Shown here: positions 1 through 5,371 of the stretch, one piece after another
How the letters are laid out: every line of letters begins with the position of its first letter
Numbering within the stretch: the first letter of the stretch is position 1
Source of the DNA: Draconibacterium sp.
GTDB taxonomy: Bacteria; Bacteroidota; Bacteroidia; Bacteroidales; Prolixibacteraceae
Length of the DNA: 5,371 nt
NCBI GenBank assembly: GCA_030595485.1
Contig: JAUVDE010000262.1
Location: forward strand, 1 to 5,371
Direction of reading: 5' to 3'
Program-made: the position numbers and the translations under genes
The notes under the pieces: generated by a model
Databases searched by the model: none
What the model was told of the DNA's origin: nothing
What the model saw: only the letters and a program-made list of their open reading frames with translations

Positions 1-1020
1 CATAAATGTTGGATTGGCAGACCACGACCAGCCACCGCCTGCAATAATACACGATTCCCAAGGGTAGGGAAGTTGTTCTTCAGGAACGCGGTTTTCGGGT
101 GTAAGGTAATTCTGGTTTGGGCCTTTAACAGCGCGGTCGACCACAATTAGCCCCGGTTGTTTTTCACGGGCTTTGGCAGCTAACTCACTCATTCGAATAT
201 CCTGATCGATAACACGGTTTTTAATAAACCCTGTTTTAGTTTCGGCATGTCTGCCTTCATAATACTCTTCCAGTGCTTCTTCTGTTTGTTTGCAAACCCA
301 GCCACCATCTAACCATAAAATGTCAATGGCACCGTAGTCGGTCATTAATTCCATAATTTGATTGTGGGTAAACTGTACATACTCTTCCCATTTTTCAGGA
401 TAAAGTGCCGGATCGTAGTTTACGTTTCTGTCGAATGGGGGGAATTTAGGGTCCCAGTAGTTTTTGTTGTTCCAGTCGGGTTTAGAGAAATAAGCACCTG
501 TCCACATTCCTTTGTCTCTGAAGGCATCAAAAATCTCTTTGGTAACATTGGCCTTTGGATTCACACTAAACGGACACTCTTTACTTGTAATTTTGTAGTC
601 GGTGTATTTGCTGTCGAACATACAAAAACCATCGTGGTGTTTAGTGGTGAAAACTACATATTTCATCCCTGCATTGCTGGCTGCTTTTGCCCATTTGTCG
701 GGGTTAAATCCAGTTGGATTAAAGGAAAGTTTTAGGTTTTCGTACTCTTTTAAGTAGGTGAAATAATCATCAGGATTACTCCCTTTTTTACGTTGGCACC
801 AATCATAATCTTCGGGGCAAATACTCCACGATTCAACAATTCCCCACTGGCTGTAGGTTCCCCAGTGCATTAGTAAACCAAATTTTAGGTCTTGCCAGTC
901 TTCCAGTTTGTCTAAAACTTTTTGGTCTTTGGGCCAAACATACCCAGTTACTTCATGGGCGTATTGTCCACTGGTAATTAATACAAAAAGCAGTGGGATA
1001 AAAAAGATTAATTTTTTCAT
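1..1020 (-). CDS. Secreted alpha-L-fucosidase, GH29 family (partial, C-terminus beyond the window)
   Basis: This is a retaining exo-glycosidase expected to remove terminal alpha-L-fucose from glycans in the periplasm. The reverse strand is open for 340 codons from the ATG at 1020 to the window edge, so the end is missing. Residues 1 to about 18 form a signal peptide (MKK, then a hydrophobic run ending ITSG) with no lipobox cysteine. Family hallmarks seen are FGLLMHWGTYSQWG (47-60, H52), TTKHHDGF (125-132, paired H128/H129), DSKYTDYKIT (136-145) and LWLDGGW (235-241). D238 fits the GH29 nucleophile. E322 in PWESC (320-324) is a candidate acid/base by position, which is an inference. The start has no Shine-Dalgarno and an AT-rich leader. 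It lies 74 nt downstream of cutC with no obvious terminator or clear promoter between them, so co-transcription is likely. The family call is firm, but GH29 subfamily and linkage specificity cannot be read here. Confidence 0.93.
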   Translation of the reverse strand, partial: MKKLIFFIPLLFVLITSGQYAHEVTGYVWPKDQKVLDKLEDWQDLKFGLLMHWGTYSQWGIVESWSICPEDYDWCQRKKGSNPDDYFTYLKEYENLKLSFNPTGFNPDKWAKAASNAGMKYVVFTTKHHDGFCMFDSKYTDYKITSKECPFSVNPKANVTKEIFDAFRDKGMWTGAYFSKPDWNNKNYWDPKFPPFDRNVNYDPALYPEKWEEYVQFTHNQIMELMTDYGAIDILWLDGGWVCKQTEEALEEYYEGRHAETKTGFIKNRVIDQDIRMSELAAKAREKQPGLIVVDRAVKGPNQNYLTPENRVPEEQLPYPWESCIIAGGGWSWSANPTFM

Positions 1021-1094
1021 TTATTTTATATTTATAGTGTTACTTGTTTCAGGTTATTTGTTACGAGTAATAAACTAAAAATTGCTACTGCTAA
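1021..1094 (-). other. Intergenic spacer between cutC and the fucosidase gene
   Basis: This is 74 nt of AT-rich DNA. On the minus strand I see no good TAnnTTTG box and no stem-loop followed by a T run, which supports read-through from cutC into the fucosidase gene. The 20 nt before the fucosidase ATG are nearly pure A/T, as is common for Bacteroidota translation initiation regions. Confidence 0.5.
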
Positions 1095-1718
1095 TTATGT
1101 TAGTTCTCCAACAATCCGTCGTCCGTGCAATTCATTGGTTCCGGTTAGTTTTTGAATTTCATCAACGTTCGAATCCAATACTTTTCCGGCAACTAGCATG
1201 GTTATTTTTCCTTCTGCTTCGGCAATCATTTCCCGAATGGTCTCTTGCCCTTCTTTAGCGGTAGCTTTTCCACCCGAAGTTAAAATGCGTGTAATACCCG
1301 GTATAGTTTTTAAAACTTTCACTCCTTCCACAGGATAAGCCATTTCATCAATTGCTTTATGAAAAGTTACCTCGAGTGGATGTGCGTATTCTGTCAGCAT
1401 GCGTGTGTGCGCTTCATCAATTTGATTATCCTTTGTTAGTAGACCAATTACAACACCTGCAGCACCTGCCTCTTTTGCCAAATTAATCGCAATTTTTGTT
1501 TGCACCAACTCGTCATCGGTATAAACAAAATTACCGGCTCGTGGGCGTGCCATTACCATAACCGGAATATCTAATTGGGTACAAGCCTTTTTCATTAGGC
1601 TAAACCTCGGAGATAAGCCATCGTTGGCAAGGTCGCTACATAATTCAATTCTATTGGCACCTTTTTCCTGAGCCAATCTGGCCTCACTTAACGATTCAAC
1701 ACAAGCTTCTTTTATCAT
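1095..1718 (-). CDS. cutC: CutC family protein, short form
   Basis: This is a cytoplasmic TIM-barrel protein of the CutC family (PF03932), 207 residues with no signal peptide. Family motifs seen are ACVES (5-9), ANRIELCSDL (21-30), MARPRAGNFVY (56-66), GVVIGLL (88-94), VTFHKAID (117-124), RILTSGGKATA (144-154) and the closing LHGRRIVGEL (197-206). E. coli CutC is 248 residues. This protein stops just after the last barrel strand, so the usual C-terminal extension of about 40 residues is absent, and the usual glycine-rich strand near 177 reads LVAGKV. The name comes from a copper phenotype in E. coli that was later attributed to the MicL small RNA within that gene, so copper homeostasis should not be assumed. 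The ATG is one nucleotide after the stop of the upstream EEP gene (TAAGATG), indicating translational coupling. The family is certain, the biochemical role unknown. Confidence 0.92.
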   Translation of the reverse strand: MIKEACVESLSEARLAQEKGANRIELCSDLANDGLSPRFSLMKKACTQLDIPVMVMARPRAGNFVYTDDELVQTKIAINLAKEAGAAGVVIGLLTKDNQIDEAHTRMLTEYAHPLEVTFHKAIDEMAYPVEGVKVLKTIPGITRILTSGGKATAKEGQETIREMIAEAEGKITMLVAGKVLDSNVDEIQKLTGTNELHGRRIVGELT

Positions 1719-1719
1719 C

Positions 1720-2673
1720 TTATTTACGTTTGTTTAATTCAAGTTCAAAAGTAGTAAATACGAATCCATGGTCTGAAGGATACATGATTTCTTTCCCTTT
1801 AAAATTCAGCACCTCGCCCGGTGGAACTGTATGCGATTCAGAATCGATGGGTTTTATCCAGTTTCCTTTGTAATATAAATGGTCAATTCGGTCTTGTTTG
1901 TTGTATCCAAATGTTCCGTCGGCATCAATTCCTGAAATCCACGTAATTCCCGGCATTGTTAAAGGATTTGAATGAATTTCGCGATAACTATCAATTAAGC
2001 CGGCATTAGTAAATGTTTTCGAAATTGTCCAGTTTACAACTGCGCCACCGTGATTAAAGGTGTCTTTTGTGGCTTCAATCCAGTCGAGGTGCGAGTGGCT
2101 ATTCATGTCGCCTCCAATAATAACCGGCACATTATCGCTGTTATCTAAATATGTTTTAATTGAGTTTACAACTTTACGTACTTCATCGTCGCGCGATCCT
2201 GCATTTTCCCAAGCCAGAATTGAGTCTTCAGACAATTGTGTTGGTGCTAAACGTGTATCGGGTAAATAATGAAGCCAGGTATCGAAAATAGCCATTGGAA
2301 TTGAATCGAATGCCAGAATTTCTACTCCACCAAAGTTAAAAGTTGAAATTGAATCTCTGAACGCCAGCTTTTTTGTAATTGGGAAACGGCTGTAAATCGA
2401 AAGGTTGCTGGAAATTAAATGATAATCCAATTCAGTGGAATCAGAAATCATTGGTGCCGAACCATAGGTTTCAATCATTAAAACCACATCGGCTTCCGAA
2501 GCTTTAATAATTTCAATTACCGATGGCCTTCCGTCTTCCGGAAGTGTTTCGTCGTTACCTCCATGCCAAATGTTCCATACCAGAACTTTTAGCTGCGGAT
2601 TTTCTACTTTCTCACTACATGAAAAAATAAGTAAGCCCAAAAACAGAAGTGTAAAAATTCGAAATTGTTTCAT
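1720..2673 (-). CDS. Endonuclease/exonuclease/phosphatase superfamily lipoprotein
   Basis: This is a metal-dependent phosphoesterase of the EEP (DNase I-like) fold, 317 residues. Residues 1-19 form a type II signal peptide with lipobox IFSC (C19), so the mature protein is a lipoprotein outside the cytoplasm. EEP signature residues are all visible: N34 in VLVWNIWHG (30-38), E68 in VVLMIET (63-69), SRFPI (95-99), H135 in TWLHYL (132-137) where the family has an N/H strand, D189 and N191 in GGDMNS (187-192), DRIDH (261-265), and the terminal SDH (300-302). The catalytic set therefore looks intact. The superfamily covers nucleases, sphingomyelinases and sugar- or inositol-phosphate phosphatases, and nothing here identifies the substrate. 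Its position as first gene ahead of cutC and a GH29 fucosidase points to a scavenging or glycan-related role, which is an inference. A perfect TAnnTTTG match lies directly upstream of the ATG. Confidence 0.9.
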   Translation of the reverse strand: MKQFRIFTLLFLGLLIFSCSEKVENPQLKVLVWNIWHGGNDETLPEDGRPSVIEIIKASEADVVLMIETYGSAPMISDSTELDYHLISSNLSIYSRFPITKKLAFRDSISTFNFGGVEILAFDSIPMAIFDTWLHYLPDTRLAPTQLSEDSILAWENAGSRDDEVRKVVNSIKTYLDNSDNVPVIIGGDMNSHSHLDWIEATKDTFNHGGAVVNWTISKTFTNAGLIDSYREIHSNPLTMPGITWISGIDADGTFGYNKQDRIDHLYYKGNWIKPIDSESHTVPPGEVLNFKGKEIMYPSDHGFVFTTFELELNKRK

Positions 2674-2677
2674 TGTA

Positions 2678-2685
2678 CAAATATA
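2678..2685 (-). promoter_or_regulatory. Candidate -7 promoter box for the EEP-cutC-fucosidase unit
   Basis: The minus strand reads TATATTTG, an exact match to the Bacteroidota -7 consensus TAnnTTTG, ending 4 nt before the ATG at 2673. No TTTG is visible about 19 nt further upstream, where the sequence is only A/T-rich. If used, transcription would start at or next to the ATG, giving a leaderless or nearly leaderless mRNA. In such AT-rich DNA a chance match is quite possible. Confidence 0.35.
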
Positions 2686-2838
2686 TAAGATTCTGTAATA
2701 ATTTATAAAAGCATAAAAGATAATTAAAAATATTATAAAGTCATTTGCTTGTAATTGCTTCTATTCGCTGAATTTTGGTGAATATGAGATGGAGAACCCA
2801 CCTTTATTTTGTTAATTTGTAGCATAAAATCGAATACT
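2686..2838. other. Divergent intergenic region between the EEP gene and miaA
   Basis: The DNA is very AT-rich on the EEP side (about 2690-2740) and less so near miaA. For the plus strand the best promoter-like pair is TTTG at 2744-2747 and GAATTTTG at 2770-2777 (one mismatch to TAnnTTTG), but the 22-nt gap is a little long. TTATTTTG at 2804-2811 and TTAATTTG at 2812-2819 also match the -7 box with one mismatch but lack a partner. The miaA start is therefore not fixed by a promoter. I see no RNA gene or stable hairpin here. Confidence 0.35.
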
Positions 2839-3756
2839 TTGAAATACAATTTAGTTACAATATTAGGTCCAACAGCGACCGGAAAAACAGGTTTGGCAGC
2901 GCATTTTGCTGCACGAATTAAAGGTGAAATAATTTCTGCCGATTCGCGGCAAGTATATCGCGGAATGGATTTAGGAACCGGAAAAGACTATGAAGACTAT
3001 TTTGTTGATGGAGTTGAAGTGCCTTCGCATTTGGTGGATATTGAAGCTGCAGGTGTGCATTACAATGTATATCGTTTTCAAACCGATTTTATAAAGGTTT
3101 TTAATGAAATAAACGAGCGCAAGAAGTTGCCGGTACTTTGCGGAGGAAGTGGTTTGTATTTAGAGGCGGTGCTTAAAAATTACCGATTAATTGAAGTTCC
3201 TCCGAATAAAGAATTACGGAAAGAGTTGGAAGGTAAATCGCTTGAGGAATTGACTGAAATTCTGAAGGCCATGAAACCACAATTGCATAATTATACCGAT
3301 GTTGAAACCGACCGCCGTGCTGTGCGTGCCATTGAAATTGAAAAATATTACGCCGAAAATCCTAAGGATGATTCGGTAATGCCAAATATAAAAAGCTTAA
3401 ATATTGGTATTGATTTCGACCGTGAAATGCGTCGTCAACGAATTACGACTCGCTTGAAACAGCGTTTGGATGAAGGAATGTTGGATGAGGTGCAGAAACT
3501 GCTCGATTCTGGATTAACACCCGAGCAGCTTATATATTATGGGCTGGAATACAAATTTCTTACGCTTCATTTAATTGGTGAACTTACTTTCGATGAGATG
3601 TTTGCGAAACTTGAAATTGCTATTCACCAATTTGCTAAGCGCCAAATGACCTGGTTTAGGGGAATGGAAAAACGGGGTACTAAAATTCATTGGATTAACG
3701 GTCATTTACCAATGGAAGAGAAAGTGAACGAGATACTTAAATTGGTTAAGACATAG
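2839..3756 (+). CDS. miaA: tRNA dimethylallyltransferase MiaA
   Basis: MiaA transfers a dimethylallyl group from DMAPP to N6 of A37 in tRNAs that read codons starting with U, giving i6A37, which supports reading-frame maintenance. Visible motifs are the P-loop GPTATGKT (10-17), SADSRQVYRGMDLGTGK (33-49) with likely catalytic D35, VPSHLVDI (61-68), GGSGLY (102-107), DRRAVRAIEI (158-167, where many family members read PQR..RALE), GLEYK (235-239) and AKRQMTWFR (266-274). The frame is open back to a TGA at 2785 and contains no ATG before the P-loop, only TTG at 2809 and TTG at 2839. I chose 2839 because it gives MKYNLVTILGPT, the usual short lead-in to the P-loop (305 residues). The alternative start adds 10 residues unlike the family. 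Several Bacteroidota carry two MiaA paralogues, and this somewhat divergent sequence could be either. Confidence 0.93.
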   Translation: MKYNLVTILGPTATGKTGLAAHFAARIKGEIISADSRQVYRGMDLGTGKDYEDYFVDGVEVPSHLVDIEAAGVHYNVYRFQTDFIKVFNEINERKKLPVLCGGSGLYLEAVLKNYRLIEVPPNKELRKELEGKSLEELTEILKAMKPQLHNYTDVETDRRAVRAIEIEKYYAENPKDDSVMPNIKSLNIGIDFDREMRRQRITTRLKQRLDEGMLDEVQKLLDSGLTPEQLIYYGLEYKFLTLHLIGELTFDEMFAKLEIAIHQFAKRQMTWFRGMEKRGTKIHWINGHLPMEEKVNEILKLVKT

Positions 3757-3787
3757 TAACAGTGGCAAATTCGAATTTAGTTGAATA
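3757..3787. other. Intergenic flank with a 12-bp perfect palindrome
   Basis: Just after the miaA stop, 3767-3778 reads AAATTCGAATTT, a perfect 12-bp palindrome. It has no loop, so it cannot form a good RNA hairpin. It could be a dimer binding site or chance in AT-rich DNA. Confidence 0.25.
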
Positions 3788-3852
3788 CGTCTTGCTGAAC
3801 TTGTTTCAGCATCTCTTTTAAACATAGATTCCGATATAAATTCGGAATGACG
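3788..3852. repeat. REP/BIME-like inverted doublet of a 27-nt hairpin unit
   Basis: Two copies of one unit face each other between convergent genes. Unit 1 (plus, 3788-3814) starts CGTC, has a 7-bp stem (3793-3799 with 3805-3811, loop CTTGT) and ends ATCT. Unit 2 (minus, 3852 to 3826) starts CGTC, has a 7-bp stem (3828-3834 with 3842-3848, 7-nt loop) and ends ATCT. The units are identical at 19 of 27 aligned positions. At two stem pairs both partners differ together (G-C against T-A, and T-A against C-G), so pairing is preserved. The CGTC at one end also pairs with the GACG at the other, allowing a three-way folded structure. An 11-nt spacer separates the units. From memory, sequences resembling CGTCATGCTGAACTTG are common between genes in Bacteroidota, so this is probably a member of a dispersed family. 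It may also act as a bidirectional terminator for miaA and the thioesterase gene. Confidence 0.65.
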
Positions 3853-3876
3853 AAACCACATTTCTATCCAATCTTT

Positions 3877-4614
3877 TTACATACGTCTTCCCCAAACCAG
3901 GCGAGCACGAATTAAATCAGCTCCATCACTTTCCCTAACTACGCTGCATAAATTGTTGTCGGTATCTATAATCTGTTTCTTAACGGCTAAATTATCGGCA
4001 GGAACCCCTTCTTTTGCAAAGTTGATTTCAAATTCTACCAAGTCATTTTTTTTATGGAAATCAAAATCGTAACTGTCGATTATTCGTTCGAGGTAGCGTC
4101 CGCTGTTAAAATGTTGGTTAATATCAATTTCATTAAAAAGTGCAGGCGTAAAGACTAGTTCATCGGCAGATTTCGGAGAGCGTACTTTGCCTGCTCTTTC
4201 TTCCCAACGGCGTTCTTTCACAAAAGGAATATTCTTTAAATCGTCGAGGCGAATAATTCGTTTTGTAAGTGAATCAAGAACTAACCAGCTAGTTGTTGCC
4301 TTAATAATACATTCTCCATTTTCATCGATAAAATAAATATCGCGTAAGGCAAGCAATCCGTCAATTCCAACGGGTAATGTTTCTAATGTAAATTTTTCGC
4401 CCCATTTCGGACGGCGTTTAATTTTCACCAGCAAACGCGACAACACCCAAAACTGTTGTTCCTCCTTTAGGTTGTCGAAACCAAAACCTAATAGTTCTGC
4501 ATGTTCCCAAGCAATGTCTTGAATTTGCCAAAATAAAAATGAGGTTGACAATTTGCCAAAGCGATTTACAAAATAGGATTTTGTAGTAAGATGTTGTTTG
4601 TATTTTAGGTTCAT
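3877..4614 (-). CDS. Acyl-ACP thioesterase, FatA/FatB type
   Basis: This is a cytoplasmic enzyme of the PF01643 family that hydrolyses acyl-ACP, releasing free fatty acid and ending or diverting fatty-acid synthesis. At 245 residues it has the normal length of bacterial members, with two hotdog repeats (about 1-125 and 150-245). The N-terminal half contains the helix region IQDIAWEHAELLGFGFDNL (31-49) and WVLSRLLVKIKRRPKWGE (56-73). The second half carries EIDINQHFNSGRYLERI (162-178), matching the plant D.NQH.NN..Y active-site segment, with D164, N166 and H168 conserved. E202 in FAKEG aligns with the plant RREC glutamate. There is no transit or signal peptide. It is convergent with miaA and divergent from the methionine aminopeptidase gene, so it is probably monocistronic. 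Chain-length preference cannot be read from sequence. Confidence 0.92.
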   Translation of the reverse strand: MNLKYKQHLTTKSYFVNRFGKLSTSFLFWQIQDIAWEHAELLGFGFDNLKEEQQFWVLSRLLVKIKRRPKWGEKFTLETLPVGIDGLLALRDIYFIDENGECIIKATTSWLVLDSLTKRIIRLDDLKNIPFVKERRWEERAGKVRSPKSADELVFTPALFNEIDINQHFNSGRYLERIIDSYDFDFHKKNDLVEFEINFAKEGVPADNLAVKKQIIDTDNNLCSVVRESDGADLIRARLVWGRRM

Positions 4615-4644
4615 GTTTGCTTGTTTATCTATTTGAGGATTCCA

Positions 4645-4665
4645 ACTTCTGGCTTCAGGCTACCG
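4645..4665 (+). repeat. Short degenerate heptamer tandem repeat
   Basis: Three adjacent 7-mers, ACTTCTG, GCTTCAG and GCTACCG, form an imperfect tandem in the likely 5' leader of the thioesterase gene. The first two share 5 of 7 bases, and the third is more diverged. It is more GC-rich than its surroundings. It could be the remnant of a longer intergenic tandem repeat, but at three units chance is also plausible. Confidence 0.3.
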
Positions 4666-4687
4666 TTTTTCTGTGTAAACTTTTCAG

Positions 4688-4716
4688 CAAATTTATTGTT
4701 CAGTTTTGAAAATCAA
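4688..4716 (-). promoter_or_regulatory. Candidate promoter for the acyl-ACP thioesterase gene
   Basis: On the minus strand, TTG (4716-4714, in GTTG) is followed after 18 nt by TAAATTTG (4695-4688), an exact match to the Bacteroidota -7 consensus TAnnTTTG. Transcription would start near 4682, giving a leader of about 65-70 nt that contains the heptamer repeat. It overlaps the candidate promoter of the divergent aminopeptidase gene. Confidence 0.45.
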
Positions 4717-4735
4717 CTACAAATGCTCAATTTTG
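4704..4735 (+). promoter_or_regulatory. Candidate promoter for the methionine aminopeptidase gene
   Basis: TTTTG (4704-4708) is followed after 19 nt by CAATTTTG (4728-4735), which matches TAnnTTTG at all but the first base. Transcription would start about 4740-4742, leaving a leader of only about 12 nt before the ATG at 4754. TAGGTTTA (4747-4754) is another one-mismatch box, but it overlaps the start codon and is less likely. Confidence 0.4.
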
Positions 4736-4753
4736 CGCAATAATTATAGGTTT

Positions 4754-5371
4754 ATGGGAAAGATTGTAATAAAAACACCGGAACAAATTGAAGGTATTAG
4801 ACAAAGTGCACTGCTGGCAGCTAAAACTTTAGATCATGCCGAGCAGTTTGTTAAAGAAGGTGTACATACAGAGTTTATTGATGATAAAATTGAAGAATTT
4901 ATCCGTTCCCATGGAGCTATTCCTGCAACGCTAGGATACAATGGTTATCCAAAATCGAGTTGTATTTCGCCAAACAACATTATTTGCCACGGAATTCCTT
5001 CAAAAGAAACCATTTTAAAAAAGGGTGATATTTTGAATATTGATGTTACCACCATTTTAAACGGGTATTTTGGCGATACGTCGCGTATGTTTACCGTAGG
5101 TGAGGTAAGCGCCGAAGCCGAAGATTTAATTGATACTACCTGGCATTGTTTAGACCTTGCAATTGAGCAGGTAAAACCGGGAAACCGTTTTGGAAATATT
5201 GGTTTTGTAATTAGTAGATATGCAAAGGCGCATGGTTATACGGTTGTTTACGAATTTTGTGGACATGGTGTAGGTATTGAGTTTCACGAAGAGCCGCAAG
5301 TTGACCATGCAGCACGTAGAAATACCGGACCCGAAATGAAACCCGGGATGATTTTCACCATCGAGCCAATG
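4754..5371 (+). CDS. map: Methionine aminopeptidase, type Ia (partial, C-terminus beyond the window)
   Basis: This enzyme removes the initiator methionine from nascent proteins in the cytoplasm when the second residue is small. The frame is open for 206 codons from the ATG at 4754 to the window edge, and about the last fifth of the protein is missing. There is no N-terminal extension, which defines type Ia. Numbering coincides with E. coli MetAP: substrate-contacting H79 in ICHGIP (77-82), metal ligands D97 in NIDVT, D108 in FGDTSR, H171 in CGHGVGIEFHEEP (169-181) with H178, and E204 in TIEPM. The fifth ligand, equivalent to E235, lies outside. It stands alone behind its own promoter rather than beside secY and ribosomal-protein genes, where Bacteroidota often carry a map gene. 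It may therefore be a second copy, which this window cannot prove. Confidence 0.95.
   Translation, partial: MGKIVIKTPEQIEGIRQSALLAAKTLDHAEQFVKEGVHTEFIDDKIEEFIRSHGAIPATLGYNGYPKSSCISPNNIICHGIPSKETILKKGDILNIDVTTILNGYFGDTSRMFTVGEVSAEAEDLIDTTWHCLDLAIEQVKPGNRFGNIGFVISRYAKAHGYTVVYEFCGHGVGIEFHEEPQVDHAARRNTGPEMKPGMIFTIEPM

Noticed and set aside
358..735. 125-codon plus-strand open frame inside the fucosidase gene
   Set aside because: It lies wholly antisense to a confident GH29 coding sequence and its translation shows no recognisable domain, so it is a shadow frame.
1042..1052. 11-nt match (ACTTGTTTCAG) to the loop and 3' stem of the hairpin unit at 3799-3809
   Set aside because: The partner strand of the stem and the CGTC head are missing here, so it cannot form the hairpin. 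At most it is a decayed fragment, and chance is possible.
2060..2269. 69-codon plus-strand open frame inside the EEP gene
   Set aside because: It is antisense to a confident gene with an intact catalytic set and has no recognisable features.
1..2673. Polysaccharide utilisation locus with SusC/SusD
   Set aside because: No SusC-like receptor, SusD-like lipoprotein or sensor-regulator is present in the window. One fucosidase alone does not make such a locus.
2784..2822. 12-residue open frame (MRWRTHLYFVNL) just upstream of miaA, considered as a leader peptide
   Set aside because: It has no run of a regulatory amino acid, no alternative hairpins and no terminator after it. Short frames like this arise often by chance.
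3767..3778. Palindrome AAATTCGAATTT as a terminator for miaA
   Set aside because: A loop-less A/T-rich palindrome gives a poor RNA hairpin and is not followed by a T run.

Overview
The window looks like an ordinary chromosomal segment of a member of the Bacteroidota, plausibly a marine or gut Bacteroidales/Marinilabiliales-type organism. The evidence is AT-rich DNA, start codons without Shine-Dalgarno sequences, several close matches to the Bacteroidota promoter pattern (TTTG, about 19 nt, TAnnTTTG), and protein sequences typical of that phylum. It holds six genes, two of them cut by the window edges. No gene-free stretch exceeds 300 bases.

Positions 1-2673 (minus strand) read as a three-gene unit. 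It starts with a lipoprotein of the endonuclease/exonuclease/phosphatase (EEP) superfamily. One nucleotide after its stop codon comes a short CutC-family protein, and 74 nt further on a secreted GH29 alpha-L-fucosidase that runs off the left edge. The leader peptides place the first and third products outside the cytoplasm and CutC inside it. Together they suggest a small glycan-scavenging locus, although the substrate of the EEP protein and the real role of CutC are unknown.

Positions 2839-3756 (plus strand) encode MiaA, the tRNA dimethylallyltransferase, with a probable TTG start. Facing it, 3877-4614 (minus strand) encodes a FatA/FatB-type acyl-ACP thioesterase. From 4754 a type Ia methionine aminopeptidase runs rightward off the window. 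The thioesterase and aminopeptidase diverge from a 139-bp region in which candidate promoters overlap.

The most interesting non-coding structure is a 65-bp element between the convergent miaA and thioesterase genes (3788-3852). It consists of two inverted copies of a roughly 27-nt hairpin unit. Each begins with CGTC and ends in ATCT, and the stems differ by compensatory base-pair changes. This is the architecture of a REP/BIME-like repeat doublet and may be a genome-wide family. I found no sign of a defence system, CRISPR array, transposase or prophage.
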